Shown piece after piece: positions 42,500 through 51,270 of a DNA stretch of 64,000 bases. Below the pieces are notes generated by a model. That model did no database searches. It saw only the letters and a program-made list of their open reading frames with translations, and was not told the DNA's origin. This DNA is from Mucilaginibacter pedocola (GTDB taxonomy: Bacteria > Bacteroidota > Bacteroidia > Sphingobacteriales > Sphingobacteriaceae), in NCBI RefSeq assembly GCF_002013915.1, contig NZ_MBTF01000002.1, forward strand, positions 124,001-188,000, given 5' to 3'. The translations under genes were made by a program, and so were the position numbers. Position 1 is the stretch's first letter. Every line of letters starts with the position of its first letter.

Positions 42500-44767
42500 C
42501 TAAGGCATCCGGCTCTTCATCTCTTTTTCTTTATCTTTCATTTCCTGTTTCAGCCGCTTTTTCTCTTCTTTCACTTCCTTTTTGGTCCGGCCTGTAGTAT
42601 CTACATTATCCATTCGTTGTTCATAATCGGCCTTCATCGCTTTAATTTCCTGCTTAATGCGATCCTTGATCATGTCGTTGGTCTCTTTTATCTTCTCCTC
42701 CATTTTAGCCGCCTGGCTGGTATCTTTTTTACCAAACAAACGCTGGAAGAAATTGGGGCGCTTAGTTTCCTCTTCAACGGCGGGTACATCTAAATTAACA
42801 CCCATCCCGTTGTTGTCGTCGCCTTGTTTGATCAGGCTGTCAACAGCGGCGGTATCAGCAGGCATTTCGCGGCGCAGGCTTGGTTTCAGGCGTACAGTAT
42901 AAAAGCCATAAGCATTGGTATCGCGTTGCGTTAGCCCTTTGCCCGCCATTAACCTGCCGATCAGGTTAAAGTAACCATGCAAGCCCGGCCGCAGCGAACC
43001 ATCGCCCTGGAATGCATATAACCCCGCTTTTGGATTTGGCACAATGCTGGCCAAAAAGATACTCTCGCCCAGTGTAAGCTCGGCAGGCGATTTACCGAAG
43101 TAATAGTGTGAGGCCTCGCTGATCCCGTAGATGTTGCGGCCCCACTCAATGATGTTGAAGTAAACTTCCAGCATGCGGTTTTTGCTCATCAGGCGGGTGT
43201 TCTCAATGATCCAAACAATAAGTATTTCCTCAATTTTACGCGAGAGGGTTTTGCTGCGCACCAAAAAGGCGTTTTTGATCAGCTGCATAGATATAGTACT
43301 ACCGCCGCGGGTAAACTTCTTGGTTTTAAAATCCGTAGCCAGCGATTTGCGGATAGCCTCGTCCACAAAGCCCTTATTGCGATAAAAGGATGGGTCCTCG
43401 GCCGTCATTACGGCATTGCGTAAATCGGGCGAAATTTGCTCCAGCGGGGTGAACTCCGGGTTTTCGGGGCCAATGGTGTGCGGCGCCATAGGCTTGCCAT
43501 ATTCATATGGCGTATAAACAAAGGTTTTGTTTAGTTTTTCGAAGTCGGTTTTGCCGAATTTCACAATGCGGAAGCCGTCGTTGTCCAACCGCGAATCGAA
43601 CACAAGGTTATCAATATCATCCTTGTTCATGTAAAAGTTGAGGTTGTAATTCAACTTACCCGCAACCTGCATACCTTCTAACGATTCGAACAAACCGATA
43701 GGGAACGAATCGAACACATCCTGCGCGTTCATCCAACCGGTATGTATTTTGGCCTCGTATATTTTTACCGGGTTTAGCGTGTATTTAAAATAAGGGTTGG
43801 CCTTTATTTTTTTAAGATGGATAACCGAAGAACTATCAAGCGCCAGGTAATTGCTGCCCACAAAAATATTGGCATCAATAGCGCCGCTGGGTACAATAAT
43901 ATCTTTGGCAGATAGGCCCGCATGGTTCACCAGAAGGTTACGTACCGAACATGAGGTGAATATTTGTGTTTCTCCGTCGTTACGTTCTACCTTAGTTAGT
44001 TTGGTATCAAGCGTATCGAAGTTAAGTTTCACGTGGAACTTTTTCTCAATAATGGGAAGCTCTACTTTTTTGCCATCTGCATAGAGGCGAACATCTATAT
44101 CCTTATCTGATGGGTGCATTATACCATCGAAGTGCCAGGTAGATGAGGCTGTGCCATCGTTAACTAAAATGGTTGACTTTAATTCACCATCATCAATAAC
44201 CGCAGTTTTGGCCAGCATAGTAATGCGTGTGCTATCATCAGTAGCCGAGGCCAGGAAATTGTTGAGCGAAAGATTATCGGGTATTTTGTAGAGTACCTGG
44301 TTAATCAGATTGTCTGATAGTTCGGCAAGGTCGAGTTTATGCGAAGTTTGCGTGGTATCTTTCTTCTTTTTGAAAAGGAAATCGAAGTTTTTTACGCCGT
44401 TTTTGTTGGTAAGGTTAAGATGCCCGTTTTGCAGCACCACATCGCCCAATTTGATATTGCCGAAAATAAGCGGCATTAACTTGACGCTTACACTAAAGGT
44501 TTTTACCGATAGCAGGCTATCGCGCTGAAAAGGCACTACCGAAATGTCGGTAAAGGCTACGGTTGCCAGCCCCGTAAAGGTAGCTGAACCTATTTTTACA
44601 TCTAAATTATAGTCTTTTTTGGCTTTTGCTTTAGCTTTGCTGATGGCAGACTGCAGGATGGCTTCGCGCTTGGAATAGGCAATGGCGCCGCCAATAAGCA
44701 GGAACACCAATAATACAGCAACAACTATACCTGCGATACGAATATATTTAGGATTGATACGGCGCAT
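42500..44767 (-). CDS. AsmA-like domain fused to GT51 peptidoglycan glycosyltransferase
   Basis: This 755-residue protein has an N-terminal membrane helix (about residues 10-30), an AsmA-like region (about 30-400; KAKKDYNLDVKIGSATFTG, LGDVVLQNGHLNLTN), then a family 51 glycosyltransferase domain (about 430-640). Visible GT51 motifs are VMTAEDPSFYRNKGF (catalytic Glu near 454), RGGSTISMQLIKN, KIEEILIVWIIE and IYGISEASHYYFGK. There is no transpeptidase domain; the tail is a charged coiled coil. It is probably a monofunctional peptidoglycan polymerase anchored in the inner membrane. ATG 44767 (MRRINPKY) was chosen; a longer frame from 44854 begins with a hydrophilic stretch not needed. Confidence 0.85.
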   Translation of the reverse strand: MRRINPKYIRIAGIVVAVLLVFLLIGGAIAYSKREAILQSAISKAKAKAKKDYNLDVKIGSATFTGLATVAFTDISVVPFQRDSLLSVKTFSVSVKLMPLIFGNIKLGDVVLQNGHLNLTNKNGVKNFDFLFKKKKDTTQTSHKLDLAELSDNLINQVLYKIPDNLSLNNFLASATDDSTRITMLAKTAVIDDGELKSTILVNDGTASSTWHFDGIMHPSDKDIDVRLYADGKKVELPIIEKKFHVKLNFDTLDTKLTKVERNDGETQIFTSCSVRNLLVNHAGLSAKDIIVPSGAIDANIFVGSNYLALDSSSVIHLKKIKANPYFKYTLNPVKIYEAKIHTGWMNAQDVFDSFPIGLFESLEGMQVAGKLNYNLNFYMNKDDIDNLVFDSRLDNDGFRIVKFGKTDFEKLNKTFVYTPYEYGKPMAPHTIGPENPEFTPLEQISPDLRNAVMTAEDPSFYRNKGFVDEAIRKSLATDFKTKKFTRGGSTISMQLIKNAFLVRSKTLSRKIEEILIVWIIENTRLMSKNRMLEVYFNIIEWGRNIYGISEASHYYFGKSPAELTLGESIFLASIVPNPKAGLYAFQGDGSLRPGLHGYFNLIGRLMAGKGLTQRDTNAYGFYTVRLKPSLRREMPADTAAVDSLIKQGDDNNGMGVNLDVPAVEEETKRPNFFQRLFGKKDTSQAAKMEEKIKETNDMIKDRIKQEIKAMKADYEQRMDNVDTTGRTKKEVKEEKKRLKQEMKDKEKEMKSRMP

Positions 44768-44868
44768 TTGAGGAATTTTATTCAAAACTAAACTAAATAT
44801 GCTGCGGTGCAACGCTTTGCCGCCGCAAATTGTTTTTCTTAACAAACGCAACACGCCCCCTGTTTTCG

Positions 44869-44876
44869 TATTTTTG
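44869..44876 (+). promoter_or_regulatory. -7 box of mrp
   Basis: TATTTTTG matches TAnnTTTG, with its end 13 bases before the ATG at 44890; no convincing -33 element is seen. Confidence 0.4.
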
Positions 44877-44889
44877 TACCCTCATAAAC

Positions 44890-45978
44890 ATGGAAATTAC
44901 AAAACAACAAGTTTTACAAGCACTTAGCAACGTAGAGGAACCGGACTTGAAAAAAGACCTGGTTACCCTAAACATGATACAGGATATTGTTATCGATGGC
45001 AATAAATTGGCTTTTTCGGTAATATTAACAACCCCGGCCTGCCCTTTGAAGGCGTTGATAGAGAATGCCTGCCGCAATGCGATAAAGCATTTCATCAGCC
45101 CCGAAATTGAAGTGAGTATTAACATGACATCGCGCGTTACTACGCAAACAAATACCGGTGTGCCGGGCGTTAAAAACATTATTGCTGTAGCATCAGGCAA
45201 GGGTGGCGTAGGTAAATCAACCGTATCTGTCAACCTCGCTTTGGCTTTGGCAAAAACAGGGGCGAAGGTAGGTTTAATAGATGCCGATATCTACGGCCCG
45301 TCTATCCCTATTATGTTCGGGCTGGAAGGTGCGCGCCCTATGGCCAGCAACGTAAACGGCAAAACCAGGATAGAACCGATAGAGAAATACGGAATCAAAC
45401 TGTTATCAATAGGGTTCTTTACCGATCCTAACCAACCCGTACCATGGCGCGGTCCAATGGTATCTACCGCGGTGAAGCAGTTATTTAACGATGCCGACTG
45501 GGGAGAACTGGATTATTTGGTGATAGACTTGCCACCCGGTACCGGCGATGTGCATATTACCATTACGCAAAGCTTCCCGGTTACGGGCGCTGTAATTGTA
45601 ACCACCCCGCAGAACGTAGCCCTGGCTGATGCTAAAAAAGGTATTGGCATGTTTATGATGAATGCCATTAACGTGCCTATTTTGGGTATTGTGGAGAACA
45701 TGAGCTATTTTACACCTGCCGAACTGCCCGAAAACAAATATTACATTTTTGGTAAAGGTGGCGGGCAAAAATTAGCGCAAACGCTTGATGTACCATTTTT
45801 GGGCGAAATACCGTTAGTAAAAGGTATAAGCGACAGCGGCGACGCCGGCAAACCAATTGTGATGGAAGAAGAAGGCGTTATGCCGGTTGCCTTTATGGAA
45901 ATGGCGCGCAGTGTAGCGCAGCAGGTTTCTATAGCTAATGCCGAAAAAGCAAATGCTATGAATGTTGTAAATAATTAA
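44890..45978 (+). CDS. mrp: Mrp/NBP35-type Fe-S cluster carrier ATPase
   Basis: This 362-residue protein has an N-terminal MIP18 (DUF59)-like domain (about 1-85) and a P-loop ATPase with deviant Walker A SGKGGVGKSTVSVNLALAL (about residue 102), Walker B-type LVIDLPPGTGD, and VENMSYF near the end. Its members carry Fe-S clusters to target proteins. ATG 44890 (MEITKQQV) is used; the longer frame from 44830 overlaps the promoter. A NifU-domain gene follows 26 bp later, consistent with a shared role in Fe-S assembly. Confidence 0.93.
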   Translation: MEITKQQVLQALSNVEEPDLKKDLVTLNMIQDIVIDGNKLAFSVILTTPACPLKALIENACRNAIKHFISPEIEVSINMTSRVTTQTNTGVPGVKNIIAVASGKGGVGKSTVSVNLALALAKTGAKVGLIDADIYGPSIPIMFGLEGARPMASNVNGKTRIEPIEKYGIKLLSIGFFTDPNQPVPWRGPMVSTAVKQLFNDADWGELDYLVIDLPPGTGDVHITITQSFPVTGAVIVTTPQNVALADAKKGIGMFMMNAINVPILGIVENMSYFTPAELPENKYYIFGKGGGQKLAQTLDVPFLGEIPLVKGISDSGDAGKPIVMEEEGVMPVAFMEMARSVAQQVSIANAEKANAMNVVNN

Positions 45979-46004
45979 TAACTTTACGTATATAAATTAT
46001 CAAA

Positions 46005-46283
46005 ATGAGTTTAATTGATCAGGTAGAGACCGCGTTAGATACCATTCGCCCTTATTTGGAGGCCGATGGTGGTAACGTGTCTATTGAGGAAATTACGCCT
46101 GAAAATGTAGTTAAGTTGAAGCTGTTAGGTTCGTGCGGCTCTTGCCCCATGAGCATCATGACGCTGAAAGCTGGTATTGAGCAGGCCATTAAAAAAGCAG
46201 TGCCCGAAATTACAGGTGTTGAAGCTATAAACCTAACCGACATTGACGACCCCAATGCGGTGCTTCCGGAAAACTTACGCTAA
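46005..46283 (+). CDS. NifU C-terminal domain Fe-S scaffold (NfuA-like)
   Basis: This 92-residue protein is the NifU C-terminal domain alone: IRPYLEADGGNVSIEEI, then LLGSCGSCPMSIMTLK with the cluster-ligating CxxC, and a final helix with IEQAIKKAVPEI. It binds and donates a [4Fe-4S] cluster. It lies directly downstream of mrp in the same operon, so it and Mrp probably act in sequence. An AATTGTTAAATAACAATT hairpin (46291-46308) follows. Confidence 0.93.
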   Translation: MSLIDQVETALDTIRPYLEADGGNVSIEEITPENVVKLKLLGSCGSCPMSIMTLKAGIEQAIKKAVPEITGVEAINLTDIDDPNAVLPENLR

Positions 46284-46290
46284 TGTTAAG

Positions 46291-46308
46291 AATTGTTAAA
46301 TAACAATT
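46291..46308 (+). terminator. AATTGTT/AACAATT hairpin
   Basis: AATTGTT-AAAT-AACAATT is a perfect 7-bp stem 8 bases after the NifU-domain stop; no T tract follows, so it is only a weak terminator candidate. Confidence 0.35.
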
Positions 46309-46326
46309 CGGACTAAAGAATTAAGG

Positions 46327-46334
46327 TATTTTTG
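46327..46334 (+). promoter_or_regulatory. -7 box of the next gene
   Basis: TATTTTTG (TAnnTTTG) lies 58 bases before the ATG at 46393. Confidence 0.35.
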
Positions 46335-46392
46335 CGCTTGTTTTAAAACAAATAAAGAACAGGCAACGTAATAATTGTACGCCACCTAATAA

Positions 46393-47016
46393 ATGAAGAA
46401 GTTAATAGGCATATTGTTAATGCTGGTATCGCTTTCGGCTTTTGCCCAAAAGGAAAAACCTTTGGTGCAATTTTCGGGCGTTATTTACAATGCCGATAGC
46501 TTGAACACGGTGGTACCTTACGTAAGCGTAAGCAATAAAAGCAATCGCAACTCTACTATTATTGCGGCCTACAACGGTTACTTCTCCTTTGTGGCACACG
46601 AGCAAGATACTATCAGCTTTACGGCTGTGGGTTTTGCACCTTTAACAGTTGTAATACCGGCTAACCTGCCAACACGCAGTTACACCACACAAATAAAAAT
46701 AAAACCGCAGATCATAAACCTGCCGGTGTTTAAAGTATTCCCCTGGGCAACTACGGATGAATTCCGCCGCGATTTTATTACTGCTAAAATTGCCGACGAC
46801 GACCTGGAGATAGCCCGTAAAAATATTAGCAGAGCTACATTAGCGGCGCTAAGCACCACGCTACCGCGCGACGGGCAGGAAATACAAGCCGCCAATGCCG
46901 GGCAAATGCATACCAACATTGTCAACTCCCACTCTATCACCAACCCACTGCTAAATCCGCTTGCATGGGGTAGCCTCATCAAGTCGATAACAGACGGAGA
47001 GAAGAAGGGAAATTAA
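46393..47016 (+). CDS. Exported carboxypeptidase-regulatory-like protein
   Basis: This 207-residue protein has a signal peptide (MKKLIGILLMLVSLSAFAQ) and a CarboxypepD_reg-like beta domain (about residues 27-110; FSGVIYNADSLNTVVPYVSV, YNGYFSFVAHEQDTISFTAVGF), which in this phylum often forms the start of larger outer-membrane proteins. Here it is a stand-alone protein with a helical C terminus. Its function is unknown. A strong bidirectional terminator follows. Confidence 0.82.
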   Translation: MKKLIGILLMLVSLSAFAQKEKPLVQFSGVIYNADSLNTVVPYVSVSNKSNRNSTIIAAYNGYFSFVAHEQDTISFTAVGFAPLTVVIPANLPTRSYTTQIKIKPQIINLPVFKVFPWATTDEFRRDFITAKIADDDLEIARKNISRATLAALSTTLPRDGQEIQAANAGQMHTNIVNSHSITNPLLNPLAWGSLIKSITDGEKKGN

Positions 47017-47080
47017 TTTAGAGAGTCAAGACTTTTAGAGTCAAGAATCAAGAAAGAAGAGTCAAAACAGGACTAAACAT

Positions 47081-47121
47081 AAAGAGCCGCGATGTTTTTT
47101 GCATCGCGGCTCTTCTTTTTA
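47081..47121. terminator. Bidirectional terminator between convergent genes
   Basis: AAGAGCCGCGATG-TTTTTT-GCATCGCGGCTCTT with flanking T tracts; 13-bp stem separating the exported protein gene from def. Confidence 0.92.
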
Positions 47122-47155
47122 TCTCGGTTCCTGACTCTGAAAGTCTCGATTCTCC

Positions 47156-47728
47156 CTACCTTCCTTTCTTAGCGTCAGGGAATTTCATTTTATAATCTAC
47201 ATCAACCGAACCTTTAGAGATATCGTTAAGTCGTTTCTCCAACAGGCGGCGGCGCAGGGGGCTAAGTTTGTCGGTAAACAGCTTGCCTTCTATGTGGTCG
47301 TACTCGTGCTGTATCACACGGGCGGCCATGCCTTTAAAGGTTGCTTCGTGGTGTTTCCAGTTCTCGTCGTAGTACGACATGCGGATAACCGGCTTGCGCA
47401 TTACATCTTCGCGAATGTCGGGTATACTCAGGCAGCCTTCATTAAAGGCCCATTCGGTACCGGTTTCTTCTACAATAGTGGCATTTATGAATGCTTTTTT
47501 AAAGCCGGCCAGTTCGGGCTCCTCATCATCAAAAGGAGAAACATCAACCACGAATAGGCGCATGCTCATGCCTATTTGCGGGGCGGCCAGCCCAACGCCG
47601 CGGGCAGCGTACATGGTTTCGTACATGTTGGCCACAAGCTCTTTTATATGAGGGTATTCATCCGGCTCAATGGCTGGGGCTTTGCGCCTCAAAACAGGGT
47701 CGCCGTATGCTACAATAGGGTATTTCAT
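47156..47728 (-). CDS. def: Peptide deformylase
   Basis: This 190-residue protein removes the N-terminal formyl group from nascent proteins. The three metal motifs are present: GVGLAAPQIG, EGCLSIPDIR (metal Cys), and QHEYDHIEGKLF (HExxH). Length and order are normal. The ATG at 47728 is preceded by a TATTTTTG box at 47733-47740 (minus), only 4-5 bases away. The next gene upstream (M16 peptidase) ends 19 bp before, on the same strand, so it may also be cotranscribed with it. Confidence 0.95.
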   Translation of the reverse strand: MKYPIVAYGDPVLRRKAPAIEPDEYPHIKELVANMYETMYAARGVGLAAPQIGMSMRLFVVDVSPFDDEEPELAGFKKAFINATIVEETGTEWAFNEGCLSIPDIREDVMRKPVIRMSYYDENWKHHEATFKGMAARVIQHEYDHIEGKLFTDKLSPLRRRLLEKRLNDISKGSVDVDYKMKFPDAKKGR

Positions 47729-47732
47729 GGTG

Positions 47733-47740
47733 CAAAAATA
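47733..47740 (-). promoter_or_regulatory. -7 box of def
   Basis: TATTTTTG on the minus strand ends 5 bases before the def ATG, suggesting a very short leader. Confidence 0.35.
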
Positions 47741-47746
47741 GGTGAT

Positions 47747-48979
47747 TTACGCTTTAGGCTCAAATAATAAGGTTACCATACCGTCATTATCAAAAATTTC
47801 GTTACTTATCTCCAATAATTGGTCGGCGGTAACTTCGTTAACACGGGCAAAAATATCGTCGAGGGTATCTATCCGGTCAAAATCTATCAGGCTTTTGGCC
47901 ATGCTGATGATGAGGCTCATGCGGCTTTCTTCGGCAAGGGCTATTTGGCCAATGAACTTTTCTTTTGCCTGCTTTAGCTGTACCGGGCTTATCCTGTTCT
48001 CGCGCAGGTTCTTCAACTCTTTGTGCACCAACTTTAATGCCCGTTCTGCCTTTTCGGCATCGGTACCAAAGTAAACCGAAAATATGCCGGTATCGGTAAG
48101 CGAGGTATAGCTACTCTCTATGGTGTAGGCAATGCCGTACTTTTCGCGAATCTGCAGGTTAAGGCGATTGCTCATGCCCATGCCACCCAGCAGGTTGTTT
48201 AGTAGCAGTAGCCCGTATTTATTGGGATGTGCCGATGCGTATGCCCTGCCGCCTAAAACACAATGCGTTTGCGATATGGGCTTTTGTACTTGGTGAAAGC
48301 CTGCTTCGGCCGGCTGCGGAGCAATGCGTTGTTTTTGGCTTATATTCTCGGGTACGCCACCAAAATATTTCTCGCCAAGCTTGACCAGTTTCTTAAAATC
48401 GTAATCGCCGTTTACTGCGAAAACCATCTGATGCGTGTTGTTATTGGCCAGCATAAAATGCTTAATATCGGCACCACTCATGGCCGCTACACTTTCGGGG
48501 GTGCCCAAAATGTTGTTGCCGATGGGGTGGCCTTTAAATAGCAGCTCTTCAAAATCATCCTGTATGGCTTCTTCGGGCTGGTCCAGGTAACTGGCTATCT
48601 CGTCTAATATTACGCCGCGTTCTTTCTCCATCTCATCCTCGGGGAAAGTGGAGTGGAACAGGATATCTTCGAAAAGGTCGGCAGCGCGCTCTAAATGTTG
48701 CTTTAATAACGATGCATGTATGCAGGTATATTCTTTAGTGGTATACGCATTCAGGTCGGCACCAACCAGCTCCAAGCGGTTTAATATTTGTGTGGTGCTG
48801 CGGCGTTCGGTTTCTTTAAATAGCAGGTGCTCAATAAAATGGGCAAGCCCCTCTTTGCCCGGCAATTCATCGCGCGAGCCTGCATTAAGCACAAAGCAGC
48901 AATGCGTAATAGGCGAGGGATTGTGTTTGAAAAGTATACGAATACCGTTGGGCAGCGTGTGTATCTGGTGGTCTGTCAT
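47747..48979 (-). CDS. M16 family zinc metalloprotease (processing-peptidase type)
   Basis: This 410-residue protein has the inverted zinc motif HFIEH in EGLAHFIEHLLFKE (about residue 44) with the downstream Glu in RGVILDEIASY, and the C-terminal half with NRLNLQIREKYGIAY and LGGRAYASAHPNKYG. Family members form clam-shell enzymes that degrade peptides or process precursors; bacterial single-subunit forms work in the cytoplasm or periplasm. No signal peptide is obvious. It lies upstream of def on the same strand. Start ATG 48979. Confidence 0.9.
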   Translation of the reverse strand: MTDHQIHTLPNGIRILFKHNPSPITHCCFVLNAGSRDELPGKEGLAHFIEHLLFKETERRSTTQILNRLELVGADLNAYTTKEYTCIHASLLKQHLERAADLFEDILFHSTFPEDEMEKERGVILDEIASYLDQPEEAIQDDFEELLFKGHPIGNNILGTPESVAAMSGADIKHFMLANNNTHQMVFAVNGDYDFKKLVKLGEKYFGGVPENISQKQRIAPQPAEAGFHQVQKPISQTHCVLGGRAYASAHPNKYGLLLLNNLLGGMGMSNRLNLQIREKYGIAYTIESSYTSLTDTGIFSVYFGTDAEKAERALKLVHKELKNLRENRISPVQLKQAKEKFIGQIALAEESRMSLIISMAKSLIDFDRIDTLDDIFARVNEVTADQLLEISNEIFDNDGMVTLLFEPKA

Positions 48980-49118
48980 AAGTAAGGGTGTAAAGATAGG
49001 GTTTTATATTTGCCACAGTTACAGCCATCTGCGTTGCCATGCGGCAACTAAAGGCATATTTTTTTATCATGACGATAATTTTACATCTTGATATGCGTAT
49101 TTAATTTATTTTAGTACG

Positions 49119-49655
49119 ATGAAACTACAAATTGCCGACCTTGAATTTGAGCCGCTGATAAGTTACGAGCAGATACAACAACGCATTGCCGAAGTTGCGC
49201 AGGATATCAACAACGATTTCGAAGGAAAAGAACCCATATTTGTAGGTATACTCAACGGTAGTTTCATGTTTTTTGCCGACCTGGTGAAAGAGATCACCTT
49301 GCCCTGCCAGGTAACCTTCACCAAACTTGCTTCGTACTTCGGCGGTGTATCTACCAGCCAATCCATTCGCGACGATTTTGACCTTACGGGAGACATTAAA
49401 GGCCGCGACGTGATATTAGTGGAAGACATTATTGATTCGGGCAATACCATCCGCTACCTTATCCAAAAATTAATGGTGCGCGAGCCGGCTTCTATTACCG
49501 TTGTTTCGCTTTTGTTTAAACCCGATGCAGTAGTTTACAGCATTGAAGAACTGCGCTACGTGGCATTCCAGATACCTAACGATTTTGTGGTTGGCTACGG
49601 ATTAGATTACCGTGAGCTGGGCAGGAACCTGCGGGGGATATACCGGAAGAAATAG
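49119..49655 (+). CDS. hpt: Hypoxanthine phosphoribosyltransferase
   Basis: This 178-residue purine-salvage enzyme carries the PRPP-binding motif VILVEDIIDSGNTIRYL, the N-terminal LISYEQIQQRIAEVAQDIN, and VGYGLDYRELGRNLRGIY near the end. It makes IMP or GMP from hypoxanthine or guanine and PRPP. It is divergent from the M16 gene; a TATATTTG box at 49005-49012 is 107 bases before its ATG. Confidence 0.93.
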   Translation: MKLQIADLEFEPLISYEQIQQRIAEVAQDINNDFEGKEPIFVGILNGSFMFFADLVKEITLPCQVTFTKLASYFGGVSTSQSIRDDFDLTGDIKGRDVILVEDIIDSGNTIRYLIQKLMVREPASITVVSLLFKPDAVVYSIEELRYVAFQIPNDFVVGYGLDYRELGRNLRGIYRKK

Positions 49656-49684
49656 GCTGATTACTAATGCAATAGCCGGTACCC

Positions 49685-50227
49685 ATGGCCAGTAAACGCC
49701 GAAAGCTATTTATAGTCAGCTTAATGGTAATTGTTGTAATTGCGACATTGCCGACCTTGCTAGGCTACAATATAGTCATTCCCACCTCGGAAATGATGAA
49801 TGATAAGGTTAATGGCCGCCTGCCGAAGAGAAAAACAGGCGACACACTCCAATTATTTAGGAGCTACGACTTTAGCGACGGCAAATGGGCGGCGTATTTG
49901 GTTGTAGCAGCCGATGACCGTGCTGATATTCACCCAAAGCTTGCCGGACGAACCTGCTGGAAAACCACCGATATTGCAGTTTTGAAAGAAATGCAACAGC
50001 GCTGGACATTCAAGATCAATAGCGATGCCGATATAGCAACAGTTACCAGTACCTTTTATTTGATAAGAGACGGGGTGGTGGTTTTTGATTCGGGCATTGT
50101 AGCGGATAGTGGTACGCAAGGGATTCAAATGCGTGAATATGGCTGGATGCAGCCAACAGATAAACAAGCTGTAATGGACGTTTTGACGAAATTTAAAGCG
50201 GTGAAATGGCCTGTTGTGTTTATCTGA
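49685..50227 (+). CDS. Membrane-anchored protein of unknown function
   Basis: This 180-residue protein has a basic N terminus and one hydrophobic helix (about residues 9-28; FIVSLMVIVVIATLPTLL), then a beta-rich extracytoplasmic domain with DGKWAAYLVVAADDRADIHP and MREYGWMQPTDKQA. I do not recognise a family. It lies 29 bp downstream of hpt and may be read from the same promoter. Confidence 0.7.
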   Translation: MASKRRKLFIVSLMVIVVIATLPTLLGYNIVIPTSEMMNDKVNGRLPKRKTGDTLQLFRSYDFSDGKWAAYLVVAADDRADIHPKLAGRTCWKTTDIAVLKEMQQRWTFKINSDADIATVTSTFYLIRDGVVVFDSGIVADSGTQGIQMREYGWMQPTDKQAVMDVLTKFKAVKWPVVFI

Positions 50228-50397
50228 TCGGATCGGAATCGGGGACATTAGTCATCCTTAAAATATTTTTTGCAGATATCAAAAACAGCGCTACATTTAC
50301 CGCGCAAATCGCATACCGGATATCTTCCCCGATCGTCCTCAAAACCCTCCCCGGAACCTACAGGCAGGCGATAAGTTCATTAAACATTTAAAACATC

Positions 50398-51180
50398 ATG
50401 TATTTACTTATTGGTTTAGCTATCGCCATTGTGCTGATAGGAATTAGTGCGCACATTGCACAGGAGTATCAACGCGCCATTGTTTTCCGTTTGGGCCGCT
50501 ACCATCGTACCGCCGGCCCCGGGCTGTATTTTATTATTCCCTTTATCGACAGGCAGATAACGGTAGACATCCGTACCCGCACTGTAGATCTGGAGCAACA
50601 GGAAACCATCACCAAAGACAGTGTAACCATAAAAGTGAACGCTGTGCTATGGTTCAAGGTAACCAACCCCGAGGATGCCATTATTAAAGTGGCCAATTAC
50701 AATATGGCGGTTTACCAATTTGCGGTTACTGCCTTGCGTAATATAATAGGCCAGCACCTGCTTGATGAGGTATTGCGCGAGCGCGAAGAGATAAACGCCA
50801 CTATGCAAAAAATTGTAGATGCCGCCACCGAGCCATGGGGTATTAAAATTGTGATGGTAGAGATGAAGGACGTAGAGATACCCGAATCGATGCAGCGCGC
50901 CATGGCCCGCGAGGCGGAAGCTATCCGCGAGAAACGCGCCCGCATCATAAAAGCCGAAGCTGAACTGGAAGCATCAATGAAACTCACCCAGGGCGCCAAA
51001 CAAATGGAAGAAAGCCCCATAGCGCTGGAGCTTCGCCGTATGCAAATGTTATCGGAGATCGGTATAGATAATAATACCACTACCATTGTGTTAGTGCCTT
51101 CTGATTTTACCAATGCCGCTAAGAGTTTTACGGAGTTAGTGGGGAAGAAAGACAAGGGGCAAAGTACGCAGAACGAGTAG
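50398..51180 (+). CDS. Slipin (SPFH/band-7 stomatin-like) protein
   Basis: This 260-residue protein has an N-terminal hairpin helix (about residues 1-20), then the SPFH domain: REYQRAIVFRLGR-like EYQRAIVFRLGRYH, GPGLYFIIPFIDRQITVD, RTRTVDLEQQETITKDSVT, and a coiled-coil tail with AREAEAIREKRARI. Members form membrane rings or scaffolds; often they pair with an NfeD protein, which is not seen here. Start ATG 50398. Confidence 0.92.
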   Translation: MYLLIGLAIAIVLIGISAHIAQEYQRAIVFRLGRYHRTAGPGLYFIIPFIDRQITVDIRTRTVDLEQQETITKDSVTIKVNAVLWFKVTNPEDAIIKVANYNMAVYQFAVTALRNIIGQHLLDEVLREREEINATMQKIVDAATEPWGIKIVMVEMKDVEIPESMQRAMAREAEAIREKRARIIKAEAELEASMKLTQGAKQMEESPIALELRRMQMLSEIGIDNNTTTIVLVPSDFTNAAKSFTELVGKKDKGQSTQNE

Positions 51181-51209
51181 ATCTGCGCTAAAAATAGATG
51201 ATCGTTTCT

Positions 51210-51217
51210 TATATTTG
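51210..51217 (+). promoter_or_regulatory. -7 box of TonB-like gene
   Basis: TATATTTG (TAnnTTTG) lies 53 bases before ATG 51271, followed by an AAGGGGAAAA/TTTTCCCTT hairpin (51221-51246). Confidence 0.4.
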
Positions 51218-51270
51218 TTAAGGGGAAAACATACGATTTTTCCCTTAACAAACACCACCTTATTACATTC

